From positions 2,542,001 through 2,606,000 of the forward strand of contig NZ_CP133078.1 of the NCBI RefSeq assembly GCF_030908465.1: 64,000 bases of DNA, given 5' to 3'. Origin of the DNA: Anaerotignum sp. MB30-C6. GTDB taxonomy: Bacteria > Bacillota > Clostridia > Lachnospirales > Anaerotignaceae. The notes under the pieces were generated by a model, which saw only the letters and a list, made by a program, of their open reading frames with translations, was not told the DNA's origin and did not search any database. Within the stretch, counting starts at the first letter, position 1. Every line of letters starts with the position of its first letter. The translations under genes and the position numbers were made by a program. Below, in pieces: positions 46,581-56,395 of the stretch.

Positions 46581-47939
46581 TTATTCTGTTTTTTCATGTC
46601 CGTAATTTTTCAATACGAACCCAATGCACATAATTACTGCAAACAGTATTAAGTAATAAATGATTGATTGCCCTAAGGAAACAACTGCTGCAACTACCAT
46701 AAATCCGCTGGCCATAATCCCTAAAACAGGGGCAATATAGCGATTGAATACCCCTAAATCTTTCCCTTTGATCAACTGCATTAAAAAAATAGGGACATAC
46801 ATAGCATAAATTGTAATAATCGGCAATTCTGAACTGTCAAAGCAAAATGGCCCAAACCAAGGTTCTGTTAAGTTCGCTCCATAAAAATATGTAAGCCAAA
46901 TTGCAGCCATCAAAACACCCATAGCCGATGAGTTGGTAGGCATATTGGTTACCTTATCTAACCCATTAAACACATGAGGTGCAGGCCCTTCGTTTCTTGC
47001 TGCCATGGCATAAAAACCACGAGTACATGCCAACATTAAGCCATTTAAAGTACCTAGGCAAGAAATAACAACAAACACAAATAGTAATGCACCACCAGCC
47101 TGGGTAAATACCGTGGAGAAGGCAATTTTCGCCCCCGCTTCGCCACCTTCCATCATAACACTGTTTTCAACGGCACCCGCCAAACCAACATAGTAAAGCA
47201 TATAAACCAATACAACAAATATTGTACCGATTACCAATGCCAAAGGTAAGTTACGCTTTGCCTCTTTTAGCTCTGCATTAATACTTGTTGCACAAATCCA
47301 ACCTTCATAAGCAAAACAAGTGCCTACAACAGCGGTAAACAGCGGGTTACCCTGAACATCTGCAATTACCGTTCCGTTAAAATTCTCCACAAGGATTCCA
47401 TTTTTCAAACCAAAAATTGTACCAACTATTGCCATTAAGCCTAAAGGAATTAACTTGATCACCGTTGTTGATACTTGTAACTTCCCTGCTAGTCTAGGAG
47501 AAAGTGCATTTAGTACATAGCTGCCTACTAAGAATAAACATGATATTGTCATGGCCTGAGGACCAACGATATCCCAGCCCATCAAAACACAGAAATATCT
47601 GGCAGAAACCCATGCCACTACGGAAGTCATTGCAGGAAAATAAATGGTTGCCATAAACCATGCAAAGAAATAACCATATTTGGGGCCTACCATGGTTTCC
47701 GCATAGTCAACAATACCACTTACTTTTTCATATCTTGTTGCCAAAACCGCAAAATTATATGCACAGGCAACCATAACCATACCACCTAAAAACCACGCTA
47801 AAATACCTTGGGGAAGATTCCCCCCTGTTGCCACTAAAACTTTCTCTGCCTTAAAGAATACACCACTGCCGATAACAATACCGACTACCATGGCAATTGC
47901 AGTCAAAAGGCCATACCTTTTTTCTAAACCCTGATCCAT
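46581..47939 (-). CDS. APC-family amino acid permease
   Basis: 452 residues from ATG 47939 (AGGGGAG 8 nt upstream). About twelve membrane helices. Start TAIAMVVGIVIGSGVFFKAEKVL holds the APC substrate-binding GSG motif of helix 1; AYEGWICATSINAELKEAKRNLPLALVIGT is typical of LAT/Pot-type exchangers. Probably imports or exchanges an amino acid. Monocistronic. Confidence 0.9.
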   Translation of the reverse strand: MDQGLEKRYGLLTAIAMVVGIVIGSGVFFKAEKVLVATGGNLPQGILAWFLGGMVMVACAYNFAVLATRYEKVSGIVDYAETMVGPKYGYFFAWFMATIYFPAMTSVVAWVSARYFCVLMGWDIVGPQAMTISCLFLVGSYVLNALSPRLAGKLQVSTTVIKLIPLGLMAIVGTIFGLKNGILVENFNGTVIADVQGNPLFTAVVGTCFAYEGWICATSINAELKEAKRNLPLALVIGTIFVVLVYMLYYVGLAGAVENSVMMEGGEAGAKIAFSTVFTQAGGALLFVFVVISCLGTLNGLMLACTRGFYAMAARNEGPAPHVFNGLDKVTNMPTNSSAMGVLMAAIWLTYFYGANLTEPWFGPFCFDSSELPIITIYAMYVPIFLMQLIKGKDLGVFNRYIAPVLGIMASGFMVVAAVVSLGQSIIYYLILFAVIMCIGFVLKNYGHEKTE

Positions 47940-48126
47940 ACTACCGCTCCCCTTATTCCTTTTGTACATAGCCGCATCAATACAGCTATGCTTTACTTTA
48001 TAAAAGTACCATATTTTTTTTAATAATACAATGCGTTATACGAAAAAATTAATGTATTTTTATTAATACAATTTTAAAAATTGGTAAATACACTTCCCCC
48101 TTTTTAATTTCATTCCACTCTGTTTC

Positions 48127-48155
48127 TTGCGTTAAAATCTATGAGATGATACACT
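48127..48155 (+). promoter_or_regulatory. Promoter of the small membrane protein gene
   Basis: TTGCGT (48127-48132), 17 nt, TACACT (48150-48155). Confidence 0.5.
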
Positions 48156-48186
48156 TTATCTACATCAAATCCATAAGGAGGAAATT

Positions 48187-48498
48187 ATGTTAGTATACAC
48201 TATTCTCTTATCTTGTATTGCTGTATTTTTTTACAAGGAAGGTAAGTCCATGAAACAAATGAATTCTCGGTTCCTACTGGATTTTAATAAAGACCCTTCC
48301 GTGGCAGAGCTTGCTGCAAATCAGCTTTTTTTGATCGCTTTTTGCTCCGCTATCAGTGCCGGTTTTATGTTTCTTGCCTTCATCTATAGGCAAATAGCAA
48401 CTACATCGAATGCAAAAGTGTTAATCGCTTTATCTTTTTTAATTTATGGTGCCGGTTTTATGATGGGAATGTACCGCTGCTACAAATTGAAGAAATAA
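48187..48498 (+). CDS. Small membrane protein, unknown
   Basis: 103 residues with AGGAGG before ATG. Three hydrophobic helices (about 3-17, 47-66 and 75-93) separated by short charged loops; both ends charged. No family recognised. A second small membrane protein gene follows 240 nt later on the same strand. Confidence 0.75.
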   Translation: MLVYTILLSCIAVFFYKEGKSMKQMNSRFLLDFNKDPSVAELAANQLFLIAFCSAISAGFMFLAFIYRQIATTSNAKVLIALSFLIYGAGFMMGMYRCYKLKK

Positions 48499-48738
48499 TT
48501 GCAAAATGGAAAGAAAACCGAAACCTTCCATTAAGTATTTAGACGAAAGTCTTTATACTAAACAGTAGCAAAAAAATGGTGATTCATTGGTTTTATTGTT
48601 CATTTAAGCCTTCATGCAACAGCAAATTTCCATTGCAAAACAATCAAAATTCCTTTATCATAATGATATTGGGTTTGGTAAAGTACCTTAACATAAACTA
48701 TATAATTACAAAGGTAACAATAAAATGGAGGCTTATTT
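48499..48738 (+). other. Spacer between two small membrane protein genes
   Basis: About 240 nt. It has a weak AATGGAA...TTCCATT hairpin (near 48505-48533) without a good T run, and no gene. Confidence 0.35.
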
Positions 48739-48951
48739 ATGAAAAAACGAGTGTCCCTGGGCTGTAATCTGGTTCTCTTCATATGTATATTAGGTGTTAT
48801 TTTTGGCATCTATTGCATTGTTACGACTCCGATTTCATTTCCTTATTTGTCCGTTGCTTTTACTTGGATTATGATTTGGTGTATCGTTGCAAAGTACACA
48901 TTAAAAAAGAAAAAATCAATGATTCATGAAACACAAACCAACGAAACTTAG
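48739..48951 (+). CDS. Small membrane protein, unknown
   Basis: 70 residues, GGAGG 7 nt before ATG. Basic N-terminus and two membrane helices (about 8-27 and 33-52), then a lysine-rich tail. Unknown function. Ends before a bidirectional terminator. Confidence 0.7.
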   Translation: MKKRVSLGCNLVLFICILGVIFGIYCIVTTPISFPYLSVAFTWIMIWCIVAKYTLKKKKSMIHETQTNET

Positions 48952-48964
48952 TTTAATGTACTGA

Positions 48965-48997
48965 AAAAGGCAAAAGCTTAAAGCTTTTGCCTTTTCT
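48965..48997. terminator. Bidirectional terminator
   Basis: AAGGCAAAAGCTT stem with its complement and T-rich runs on both sides. Serves the small protein gene and RNase R. Confidence 0.8.
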
Positions 48998-51142
48998 TTA
49001 TTCTGCGTTATCTTCAAATAAAAAGTCAATGGTGCCCATTTCTTTGGAAACTTTCGCAACAACAACTGTTACCTTGTCCCCTAAACGATATATTTTGCCT
49101 GTCTTCCTGCCAAAAACCAGCATACGCCTTTCGTCAAACTCATAATAATCATCGTCAAGCATAGCCAAAGAAACCATACCTTCAATGGTATTGGGCAATT
49201 CTACATAAATACCCCAGTTGGTTACACCTGAAATAATACCCTCAAAAAGCTGGCCAATTTTATCTTCCATATACTCAACTTTTTTCAACTGATCTGTATC
49301 TCTTTCCGCTTCTTCCGCAATACGTTCTCGCTTAGAGCAGTGCTTTGCCATCTCTGGCATCTTTTTGTGATACTCTCTGGACTCCATTTCACCCATTTTT
49401 CCATGAATGACTTTTTTCAACATCCTGTGAATTTCCAAGTCTGGGTAACGGCGAATAGGAGAGGTAAAGTGGCAATAATATTTTGCTGCCAAACCAAAAT
49501 GTCCCAAGTTGTCTGCACCATAGCGGGCCTGCATCATACTGCGTAAAATTACTCTCGTAATAATTCTCTCCTGATCCGACCCTTCAGCGTCGTGTAAAAC
49601 TCTTTGTATTTCCCTTGGATGAATTTCACCATCTTTTTTCCGCAGGTGATACCCAAATCCACGAATGAACTGCTCCATACGCTGTAGCTTTTCTTCATCT
49701 GGCTCTAAGTGGGTACGATACATAAAGGGAATCTCCTGCCAAAATGCATTCTCCGCAACGGTTTCATTACAAACCAACATGAATTCCTCAATCAAGTTCG
49801 TTGCAATGCTTCTTTCATAAGGACGAATTTCAATGGGTTTGCCCTGCTCATTTAAAATGATTTTAGACTCAGGCAAGTCGAAGTTTACGGATCCTCTTTT
49901 TCTTCTCTTTTCACCTAAGATTTGTCTTAGTTCATTCATTTCTGTAAGCATAGGCACAATTTCTTCATATTCCTCTAAAAGAGTCGGTGTCTGATCCTCT
50001 ATAATTTCACGAACTGCCGTATATGTCATTCGATAGTTTGAGTGAATGACAGATTCGCAAATTTTATGGTCAACTACATTTCCATGCTGATCAATCTCCA
50101 TAATGCAACTCATTGCCAGTCGGTCTGTCTGGGGATTCAATGAGCAAATACCGTTACTCAGCTTATGGGGTAACATGGGAATAACCCGATCTACCAAGTA
50201 AACGCTGGTACCCCTAGCATACGCCTCTTGATCCATAGCCGTATGTTCACGCACATAATTGGTAACATCAGCTATATGCACCCCCAGCAAATAATTTCCC
50301 TTTTCCGTTCGTGATAAAGAAACTGCATCATCTAAGTCTTTTGCATCTTCCCCATCAATGGTGATGGTTAAAATTTCTCTAAAATCTTCTCTTCCTTCTT
50401 TATGCTCATCCAAAACTTCTGTTTCCAGATTTTCGATTTCCCTATAAACTTCATCGGGAAATTCTATGGCTAAGTCAAAACGGCGAATGACAGATAAAAT
50501 ATCAACACCTGGGTCATTTACATGCCCCAGAATCTCAACAATCTTTCCTTCTGGATTACGTCGTTCCTCTCCATAATTAATAATTTCCACAACAACCTTG
50601 TGGCCAGTTACAGCCCCTTTGCCATTCTCCTTAGAAATAAAAATATCCTTGGCAAACTTCTTGTCGTCGGCAATAACAAAGCCAAATCCTTTGCTTTGCT
50701 CATAAAGGCCAACAACACGGGCAATTCCTCTCTCTAAAACTTTGATGATTACACCGTCGGCTTTTTTATCTCTATCTCCGCCACGAAGTACTTTGTAAAG
50801 TACCCTGTCTTTTTGCATGGCACCACCGGTTTCGTTAGCGGGAATAAAAATATCATCCCCACCTTCATCGGGCGTAACAAATCCGAACCCTTTGGCATGT
50901 CCCATAAAAATACCAGTAGACATATTTAAGCTTTTTGGTGCCATCAGCTTTCCTTTTTTTGTTTCAATCACTTTTCCTTCGTCAATCAATTCCTCCACCA
51001 GTCCATCAAACAATGCTCGGTCGGAATCCGGCACAGCTATCATCTGACGAATCTCTTTACGCTTCATAGGAATATAGTCTTCACTTTCGATATAGCCAAT
51101 CAATCTTTTTTTCCGTTCTTCTAATGTACTATTTTGTTCCAT
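48998..51142 (-). CDS. rnr: Ribonuclease R
   Basis: 714 residues from ATG 51142 (GGAGGTGTCT upstream; a longer frame to 51211 has no site). An N-terminal winged helix, two cold-shock OB domains (about 70-230), the RNB catalytic domain with GEDAKDLDDAVS (magnesium-binding aspartates) and GVHIADVTNYV, and a C-terminal S1 domain. It degrades structured RNA 3'-5', including in trans-translation. It follows secG with a terminator between; no smpB lies downstream. Confidence 0.96.
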   Translation of the reverse strand: MEQNSTLEERKKRLIGYIESEDYIPMKRKEIRQMIAVPDSDRALFDGLVEELIDEGKVIETKKGKLMAPKSLNMSTGIFMGHAKGFGFVTPDEGGDDIFIPANETGGAMQKDRVLYKVLRGGDRDKKADGVIIKVLERGIARVVGLYEQSKGFGFVIADDKKFAKDIFISKENGKGAVTGHKVVVEIINYGEERRNPEGKIVEILGHVNDPGVDILSVIRRFDLAIEFPDEVYREIENLETEVLDEHKEGREDFREILTITIDGEDAKDLDDAVSLSRTEKGNYLLGVHIADVTNYVREHTAMDQEAYARGTSVYLVDRVIPMLPHKLSNGICSLNPQTDRLAMSCIMEIDQHGNVVDHKICESVIHSNYRMTYTAVREIIEDQTPTLLEEYEEIVPMLTEMNELRQILGEKRRKRGSVNFDLPESKIILNEQGKPIEIRPYERSIATNLIEEFMLVCNETVAENAFWQEIPFMYRTHLEPDEEKLQRMEQFIRGFGYHLRKKDGEIHPREIQRVLHDAEGSDQERIITRVILRSMMQARYGADNLGHFGLAAKYYCHFTSPIRRYPDLEIHRMLKKVIHGKMGEMESREYHKKMPEMAKHCSKRERIAEEAERDTDQLKKVEYMEDKIGQLFEGIISGVTNWGIYVELPNTIEGMVSLAMLDDDYYEFDERRMLVFGRKTGKIYRLGDKVTVVVAKVSKEMGTIDFLFEDNAE

Positions 51143-51186
51143 AGACACCTCCGCTTTTATCAATATCTTCCATTCTACCCTCTTAC

Positions 51187-51214
51187 AAAAAAAGAGATGC
51201 ATTTTCTGCATCTC
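51187..51214 (-). terminator. Terminator between secG and rnr
   Basis: GAGATGCA/TGCATCTC stem, 5-nt loop, seven Ts on the minus strand. Confidence 0.75.
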
Positions 51215-51221
51215 TCATCTA

Positions 51222-51464
51222 TTAGCCAACCAAATTAATTGCCAGAGCAATAATCATAAAAAGGGCGCCACCAATTTTTGTGTATTTTTCCAACGCACCT
51301 TCAACAGAGTTACCTTTGTTCTTGCTCCAGTAAGTATCTCCACCACTGCTGGCGCTAATTGCACCTAAGCCTGCAGAACGCTTAGACTGCATTAATATAA
51401 TTCCACATAACACGACTGCCACTACCGCTAAAATACCTGTCAAAACCAAACCGATTGTTGTCAT
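51222..51464 (-). CDS. secG: Protein-export membrane subunit SecG
   Basis: 80 residues, two membrane helices (about 5-25 and 58-78). The loop segment LMQSKRSAGLGAISASSGGDTYWSKNKG is the SecG signature. Small subunit of SecYEG translocon. TAGGAGG precedes the ATG. The secG-rnr order is common in Firmicutes. Confidence 0.95.
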   Translation of the reverse strand: MTTIGLVLTGILAVVAVVLCGIILMQSKRSAGLGAISASSGGDTYWSKNKGNSVEGALEKYTKIGGALFMIIALAINLVG

Positions 51465-51528
51465 TTGAAACCCTCCTATATATCTTGCTCATAAATCTGA
51501 GTCTTATCCATACTTAAACAGCATAAGT

Positions 51529-51557
51529 ATTGTAACATATTATTTCTTATATCGCAA
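51529..51557 (-). promoter_or_regulatory. Promoter of secG
   Basis: TTGCGA (51552-51557), 17 nt, TACAAT (51529-51534). Confidence 0.6.
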
Positions 51558-51599
51558 GATTTTTTTATAAATATACCGTCCTCAATCATACCTTCAACT

Positions 51600-52018
51600 A
51601 TCATGATCTCCCGCACTAATATCAACTTTCTCTGCTCAAGTTATTTTATTATACCTTATCATAATTCTACACCAAAAGTTATGTAAACAAAATATACATA
51701 AATCTTTGGACTGACCCCAAAACCCGTGGCCATTTAATGTAGAGACTTTGGGCTGTTCTGAATTACCAATAATTTATCCCAAATGCACTTCTGTACAGTT
51801 TGCCCTCATATATTTAAAACAAGGCCTAGGTATCCAAGAAATTTCTGCGTAATTATTTGAAATTTGAACACCAGCCAACAGAATATATTTCCATAAAAAT
51901 GCACCCCAAATGTTGGATAATATCCTTCACTTGGAGGTGCATGTTTTTTTGGGAAGTACTTATAGAAATAAAAGTTCAGAATTTTCTTATATTCTTGTAT
52001 TATCTCATTTTTCGAAAC
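51600..52018. other. Intergenic region with possible IS end fragments
   Basis: About 420 nt without genes. Two CCCCAAA-containing stretches, near 51712-51733 (GGACTGACCCCAAAACCC) and 51899-51918 (AATGCACCCCAAATGTTGGA), resemble ends of IS3-type elements. The second begins a GCACC...GGTGC hairpin before a T7 run (51899-51953). No transposase reading found. Confidence 0.3.
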
Positions 52019-53203
52019 TTATGGAATAAGTAAAGATTGACCTGCATAAATCATATCCGCATTCTCCAAGCTATTGGCATGCATGATTTTTGTAATACCA
52101 CTGTTATCTCCATAGTATTTACTACTTATAAATCCTAAGCTATCACCTGCCTCCACGGTGTACCATGTCTCAACTGCATCTTCTTCAGGTTTTATCCCAT
52201 CCTCCTTTTCTACCTGCACTGGTGTCTGTACCCCTGTCTCTGCCGCAAAGGCCGCCTGCACCCTTACTCCCTCTATGCTCTCTTCCAGCTTTTCATAGGA
52301 ACTTTGTACCATCAAGATTTCGCCTTCTAAACTACGCAAACGGGTCATATTACTCATTAACGCAAAACCCATGCATATACAAACAACACAAAGAACACAG
52401 CTTACCCCTGCCAGCATGGTGTATCGTCCTTTTTGTGCTTCTTCTGCCTCCTCTGCACGTCTTTTTAGAACTCTGCGTATTTCTTTTGCTGCATCCATTC
52501 TCTCCTCTGGCTTCGGTCTCCGTCTTTTTCCCTCCCTTGTAACCATTTTTTGCTCTTCCTGAGGCTCCTCAATTGCCAAATCCTGTCCATCCTCTTTTGG
52601 ACGAACCATGCTGTTGTCTAGCATATATTCTTGCATTTCCTGATTCTTATCATAATAAACAAAATATCCCCTAGCCTGTCTTAATCCTTTGCGGTCTTCA
52701 TTGTAAATATAAAAGGTATCCATTTTGTCTAAACTATCAATGACAAATAAAAGCTGCCATTTTTCTTTGAAAAATTCTTGATGAAATAGCTCGTCTTTCG
52801 CCATCAAAAATGAGCCGAATCCAGGCTGTAGGTGGGCCCATCCCACTAAAGTCATGCCTTTGAAGTATGTCTCCATTTGGCTGCCAATGTATTCCCATGT
52901 TTCTTCACTAAAGCTTTCAACACCATTCTTCTGTATGGCGCCCCTCCCTTGAATGGCACCACAAATAATAATGGAATCCTCACCATTAATCTCTATATGC
53001 CGTCCTACCAAAGCCGCCACTTTTTCTTTCCCACCATTACTTTTACCATATTGATATAAATATGTATAAACATAATCCTCAATGTAGATGCGCATTTGAC
53101 TTTCCAACGCACCCATCTGCTTTGTTTTTTCAGGCAAAGTTGATGACTCTTCATCTATGCCATAGCCATACAAATTCATATCACCGTTAAAATATTGCCG
53201 CAT
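52019..53203 (-). CDS. Membrane-anchored LysM protein with degenerate JAMM/MPN domain
   Basis: 394 residues from ATG 53203 (GGGAGG 8 nt upstream). Residues 30-195 match the JAB1/MPN fold, with VGWAHLQPGFGSFLMAKD (120-137) aligned to the HxHx7SxxD metal site. His124 and Asp137 remain, but the second His is Gln126 and the Ser is Met134, and no matching Glu is seen, so it is probably inactive as a peptidase. A basic, helical linker, a membrane helix (about 262-285), an outer coiled segment and a C-terminal LysM (346-394) follow. Inferred role: link between a cytoplasmic partner and the wall. Monocistronic. Confidence 0.85.
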   Translation of the reverse strand: MRQYFNGDMNLYGYGIDEESSTLPEKTKQMGALESQMRIYIEDYVYTYLYQYGKSNGGKEKVAALVGRHIEINGEDSIIICGAIQGRGAIQKNGVESFSEETWEYIGSQMETYFKGMTLVGWAHLQPGFGSFLMAKDELFHQEFFKEKWQLLFVIDSLDKMDTFYIYNEDRKGLRQARGYFVYYDKNQEMQEYMLDNSMVRPKEDGQDLAIEEPQEEQKMVTREGKRRRPKPEERMDAAKEIRRVLKRRAEEAEEAQKGRYTMLAGVSCVLCVVCICMGFALMSNMTRLRSLEGEILMVQSSYEKLEESIEGVRVQAAFAAETGVQTPVQVEKEDGIKPEEDAVETWYTVEAGDSLGFISSKYYGDNSGITKIMHANSLENADMIYAGQSLLIP

Positions 53204-53614
53204 CCTATGTCCTCCCTTGTATTGAATATACACTGGCATGTTTCTTTGGCATTTTCCCAAAGACTATCTGCTTGTCCAAAATATACCATGCCTGCCCTGC
53301 ACTTTCTGTCAAACGCTGTCGTGGCATTCCTTTTTTCTTCCGCAAAAATACCATAATATCCCTATAATTCGCAAAAAATAGCCCCAAGGAAGGGGGTTTT
53401 TTTACATGTCGACGTAACGCTCTATGTCCAACTCATTGCAGAAGGCTTGTTAAGTCAAACATCCACATGTCTTAGCCAAACAACAAGAACCCCCTGCAAA
53501 AAGCAAGGAGTTCCCGTTAAAGAAAATACCTTCTAACCTGAAACCATATTCCTCAATACAAAGTGTGTCGTTTTTAACACCTTTGAGTAAGTCTTACAGT
53601 CCGAAAACCATTAA
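53204..53614. other. Intergenic region between LysM and DUF11 genes
   Basis: About 410 nt. It holds the DUF11 terminator (53481-53512) and a CCCC/GGGG hairpin with T run (near 53372-53402). Beyond these I see nothing. Confidence 0.4.
53481..53512 (-). terminator. Terminator of DUF11 gene
   Basis: GAACTCCTTGC pairs with GCAGGGGGTTC (G-U pairs), 5-nt T loop and a T-rich tail on the minus strand; about 100 nt after the stop. Confidence 0.5.
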
Positions 53615-54469
53615 TTAAACGGTACCTGTTATTACCAAAGTGCTAACACCAGGGTTGATGATCCAATTTCCAAAGACAGCATCCTGCGTATAGGTTGCAG
53701 GTGGCACTGTAATTTCCCCAGCAACAGTGGTAAATTCGCCTGTAGCGCTGTTGTACGAGTAGTTAGTCGGATCACTCCAGCTAACACTATTAAACGTTAC
53801 AGCGATGGGATCCAAAATAGGATCGAAAGTATCTGTTAAAATAACATTATCAGTCGCCACTGCAGCTGTATTTCCAGAGTTTTGAATTGTAAACGTATAG
53901 GTCAATTGTCCATTTTCAGTTACTGTTGATGGAGAAACTGCCTTGCTAATTGTCAGGACAGCTTTATCCTCTGTACTGATTGTTTCTGTAACAGCAAGCG
54001 GACTTGACAACCCCCCACCTGTGATTTCTGCTTCATTTACAATTGTATCTCCAACTCCTAATGGAGCAAATGAGTTGGCATTAACTTCATACATAATCAT
54101 TGCGTTTCCATTGGCAGGTACATCAATACCACTGATAACTAAGGGTGGGCCAGCTGTAACGGTGGGAGCCGTTTGAAGTACACCATTGATATAGTACCTT
54201 ACTGAACCTGTTGCATAGGTTAAAGGAACTAAATTTCCCAAACCAAAGGCATAGGAGCCAAGATTGTCCGTAATGGTCAAACCTGTAAAGGCTGTTGCCC
54301 CAGAGTTGATAATACTTATTACATAAGTTATGTCATCATTTGCAGTGTAATCATCCATAACGGCTGTTTTCGTTGCAGATAAAACTTCTAATAACTCACC
54401 ACTAATAATATTTGAGTTTGTTACGTTACCGTTGTAGGAAAGTGTAGCTTGGTTATAAAACGTTGCCAT
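53615..54469 (-). CDS. DUF11-domain beta-rich protein without signal peptide
   Basis: 284 residues with AGGAGG upstream. Two DUF11-type repeats: one around 25-130 (ITYVISIINSGATAFTGLTITDNLG) and one around 170-270 (LTYTFTIQNSGNTAAVATDNVILTDTF). The protein begins MATFYNQATLSYNG and has no signal peptide, membrane helix or sorting motif. Such short clostridial proteins may coat spores or be released by another route (inference). Monocistronic. Confidence 0.82.
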   Translation of the reverse strand: MATFYNQATLSYNGNVTNSNIISGELLEVLSATKTAVMDDYTANDDITYVISIINSGATAFTGLTITDNLGSYAFGLGNLVPLTYATGSVRYYINGVLQTAPTVTAGPPLVISGIDVPANGNAMIMYEVNANSFAPLGVGDTIVNEAEITGGGLSSPLAVTETISTEDKAVLTISKAVSPSTVTENGQLTYTFTIQNSGNTAAVATDNVILTDTFDPILDPIAVTFNSVSWSDPTNYSYNSATGEFTTVAGEITVPPATYTQDAVFGNWIINPGVSTLVITGTV

Positions 54470-54752
54470 ATATATTACCTCCTATTTAAAATTATAATTG
54501 TTTAGTAACAACCTAATACTATAATATGGGGACTTGCCTTCTGTTGACACAAAATAAACTCTAAAATACCTAAGTTCTCAATATTTACTCTTAATCTTGC
54601 ACAAATTGCTAAGCCGCTAAAGCTGCAAAAATAATATGTCGTCATTTCCCGCTTTGAGTAGAGTAAACACTTTTATCTTCAAGATAGAGCCTAGTTTGAT
54701 ATTTAAATTATGTAACGCCTTTCCTCAAATAGGTTTTTTGGGATACTTAATT
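54470..54752. other. Intergenic region upstream of the DUF11 gene
   Basis: CATATTATA on the minus strand (54520-54528) fits a sigma-K-type -10 (CATAnnnTA) but lacks a convincing -35; a housekeeping promoter is also weak here. No gene in the remaining part. Confidence 0.3.
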
Positions 54753-54785
54753 AAAAAAACAGATGCTTTTCACACATCTGTTTCT
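54753..54785 (-). terminator. Terminator of the cardiolipin synthase gene
   Basis: AAACAGATG/CATCTGTTT stem, 9-nt loop and seven Ts on the minus strand. Confidence 0.75.
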
Positions 54786-54823
54786 TCCCTACGCACTAGT
54801 TATTTGATTAATTAACATTAAAT

Positions 54824-56395
54824 TCACATCAAAGGCGCCACAACTTTTAGTAGCTTGCCTAAAATACGAATATATATTTTTTCCTTCTCACAGTCTTCCA
54901 AAGTGATTTGCCGGCATTTTTCAAGGGTCTCTTGATAGTCCCTTTCAATCACCTGAATTTCAGGTACACCATATAGGAAGGCCGCACACTCAAAGTGTAA
55001 GTATAAGCTGCGATAATCTAGGTTAATGGTGCCTACAACAGCCTTGATATCATCGCTAACAAAAACCTTAGCATGGACAAAACCAGGGGTATACTCATAA
55101 ATTTTAACCCCAGCACGTATCAAATCTTTATAATGGCTTTTTGCCAATGCAAAAGGCAAAATTTTATCTGGAATATGAGGCAGCATGAGCTTCACGTCAA
55201 CCCCCCTTTTCCCTGCATAAGTTAAAGCTGTTACCATTTCATGATCAAGAATTAAATAAGGTGACATAATATGAACATAGTGTTCTGCACGGTTCAAAAT
55301 GTCCATATACACCATCTCACCAATTAACTCCTCGTCAAAGGGGCTATCCCCATAGGGCATAACAAAGCCCTGAGCTTCAACTTTCTCTTTCTCAACACAA
55401 AGATATTTTGAGTAGTCTTCGGCTTTTTCATTTACATTCCACATCTGTAAAAACATCTGAGTTAAACCTTCAACAGCATCACCTTTTAATAATACGGCGG
55501 TGTCCTTCCAATGGCCAAATCTTTCTTCGTGGTTAATATATTCATCGCCAATATTAATCCCGCCAGTAAAACCAACTTTCCCGTCAATTACCAGTATTTT
55601 ACGGTGATCTCTATTATTATAATGTGTTGATAAGATTGGTTTTAATGGGGCAAACATTTTGCACCTAATTCCAATCTTCTTCAACATTTCAGGGTAATCA
55701 TAGGGTAGTAAACTTACGGCACATGTACCATCATACATTAGTCGTACCTCAACACCCTCCCCCACTTTGCGTTGTAAAATTTCAAGTATTCTCTCCCACA
55801 TAATTCCCCTTGCTAGAATAAAGTACTCCATGAAAATAAAATGCTTTGCCTTTTCAAGCTCTTCAATCATTGCCTCAAGCTTTGCCTCTCCCAGAGGAAG
55901 ATACGTTACCTGTGTATTTTGGTAGATAGAAAAATTTCCATGCTTTCTCACATAGTCTGCCATTCGGGCAGTACCTATGTCTGCCTGCTTTAAGGAATTC
56001 ACAACCTCATTGTCTTGTTTCACATATTTCTGCGTTTGCCTATATAACTTCTCCAGCCTTTTTTCTAAGATTCTTTGTCCAGGATGAGTTTCTACATATA
56101 GATATAATAACCCGCCCACCACTGGTGTCAGCAGTGTTAATATTGTCCATGAAAGCTGCACTGAAGGGTTATTTCCCTTATTGATTATGTATAAAACAAT
56201 AAAAAAAGCAAAAACAGCATTACCACCAAAAAATGCGGGAACATACTGCTGGAAGTATTTTATAATATTAAATAGCAAAAATGCCTGAAGAACAATTAAA
56301 GCCAGTATAACCGCAGTTCGCCCAAAAATAATTCTTAAAATACCACTACGGCTTTTCTGTACTAATTGCATCTTAGCTATTTCTTCCCGTGTCAT
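54824..56395 (-). CDS. cls: Cardiolipin synthase (PLD family)
   Basis: 523 residues. Two N-terminal membrane helices (about 24-44 and 46-66, with a third at about 75-95) precede two phospholipase D HKD motifs: HRKILVIDG and HAKVFVSDD. It joins two phosphatidylglycerols to give cardiolipin. It overlaps the alarmone synthetase gene upstream by 23 nt, so the two are coupled. Confidence 0.93.
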   Translation of the reverse strand: MTREEIAKMQLVQKSRSGILRIIFGRTAVILALIVLQAFLLFNIIKYFQQYVPAFFGGNAVFAFFIVLYIINKGNNPSVQLSWTILTLLTPVVGGLLYLYVETHPGQRILEKRLEKLYRQTQKYVKQDNEVVNSLKQADIGTARMADYVRKHGNFSIYQNTQVTYLPLGEAKLEAMIEELEKAKHFIFMEYFILARGIMWERILEILQRKVGEGVEVRLMYDGTCAVSLLPYDYPEMLKKIGIRCKMFAPLKPILSTHYNNRDHRKILVIDGKVGFTGGINIGDEYINHEERFGHWKDTAVLLKGDAVEGLTQMFLQMWNVNEKAEDYSKYLCVEKEKVEAQGFVMPYGDSPFDEELIGEMVYMDILNRAEHYVHIMSPYLILDHEMVTALTYAGKRGVDVKLMLPHIPDKILPFALAKSHYKDLIRAGVKIYEYTPGFVHAKVFVSDDIKAVVGTINLDYRSLYLHFECAAFLYGVPEIQVIERDYQETLEKCRQITLEDCEKEKIYIRILGKLLKVVAPLM

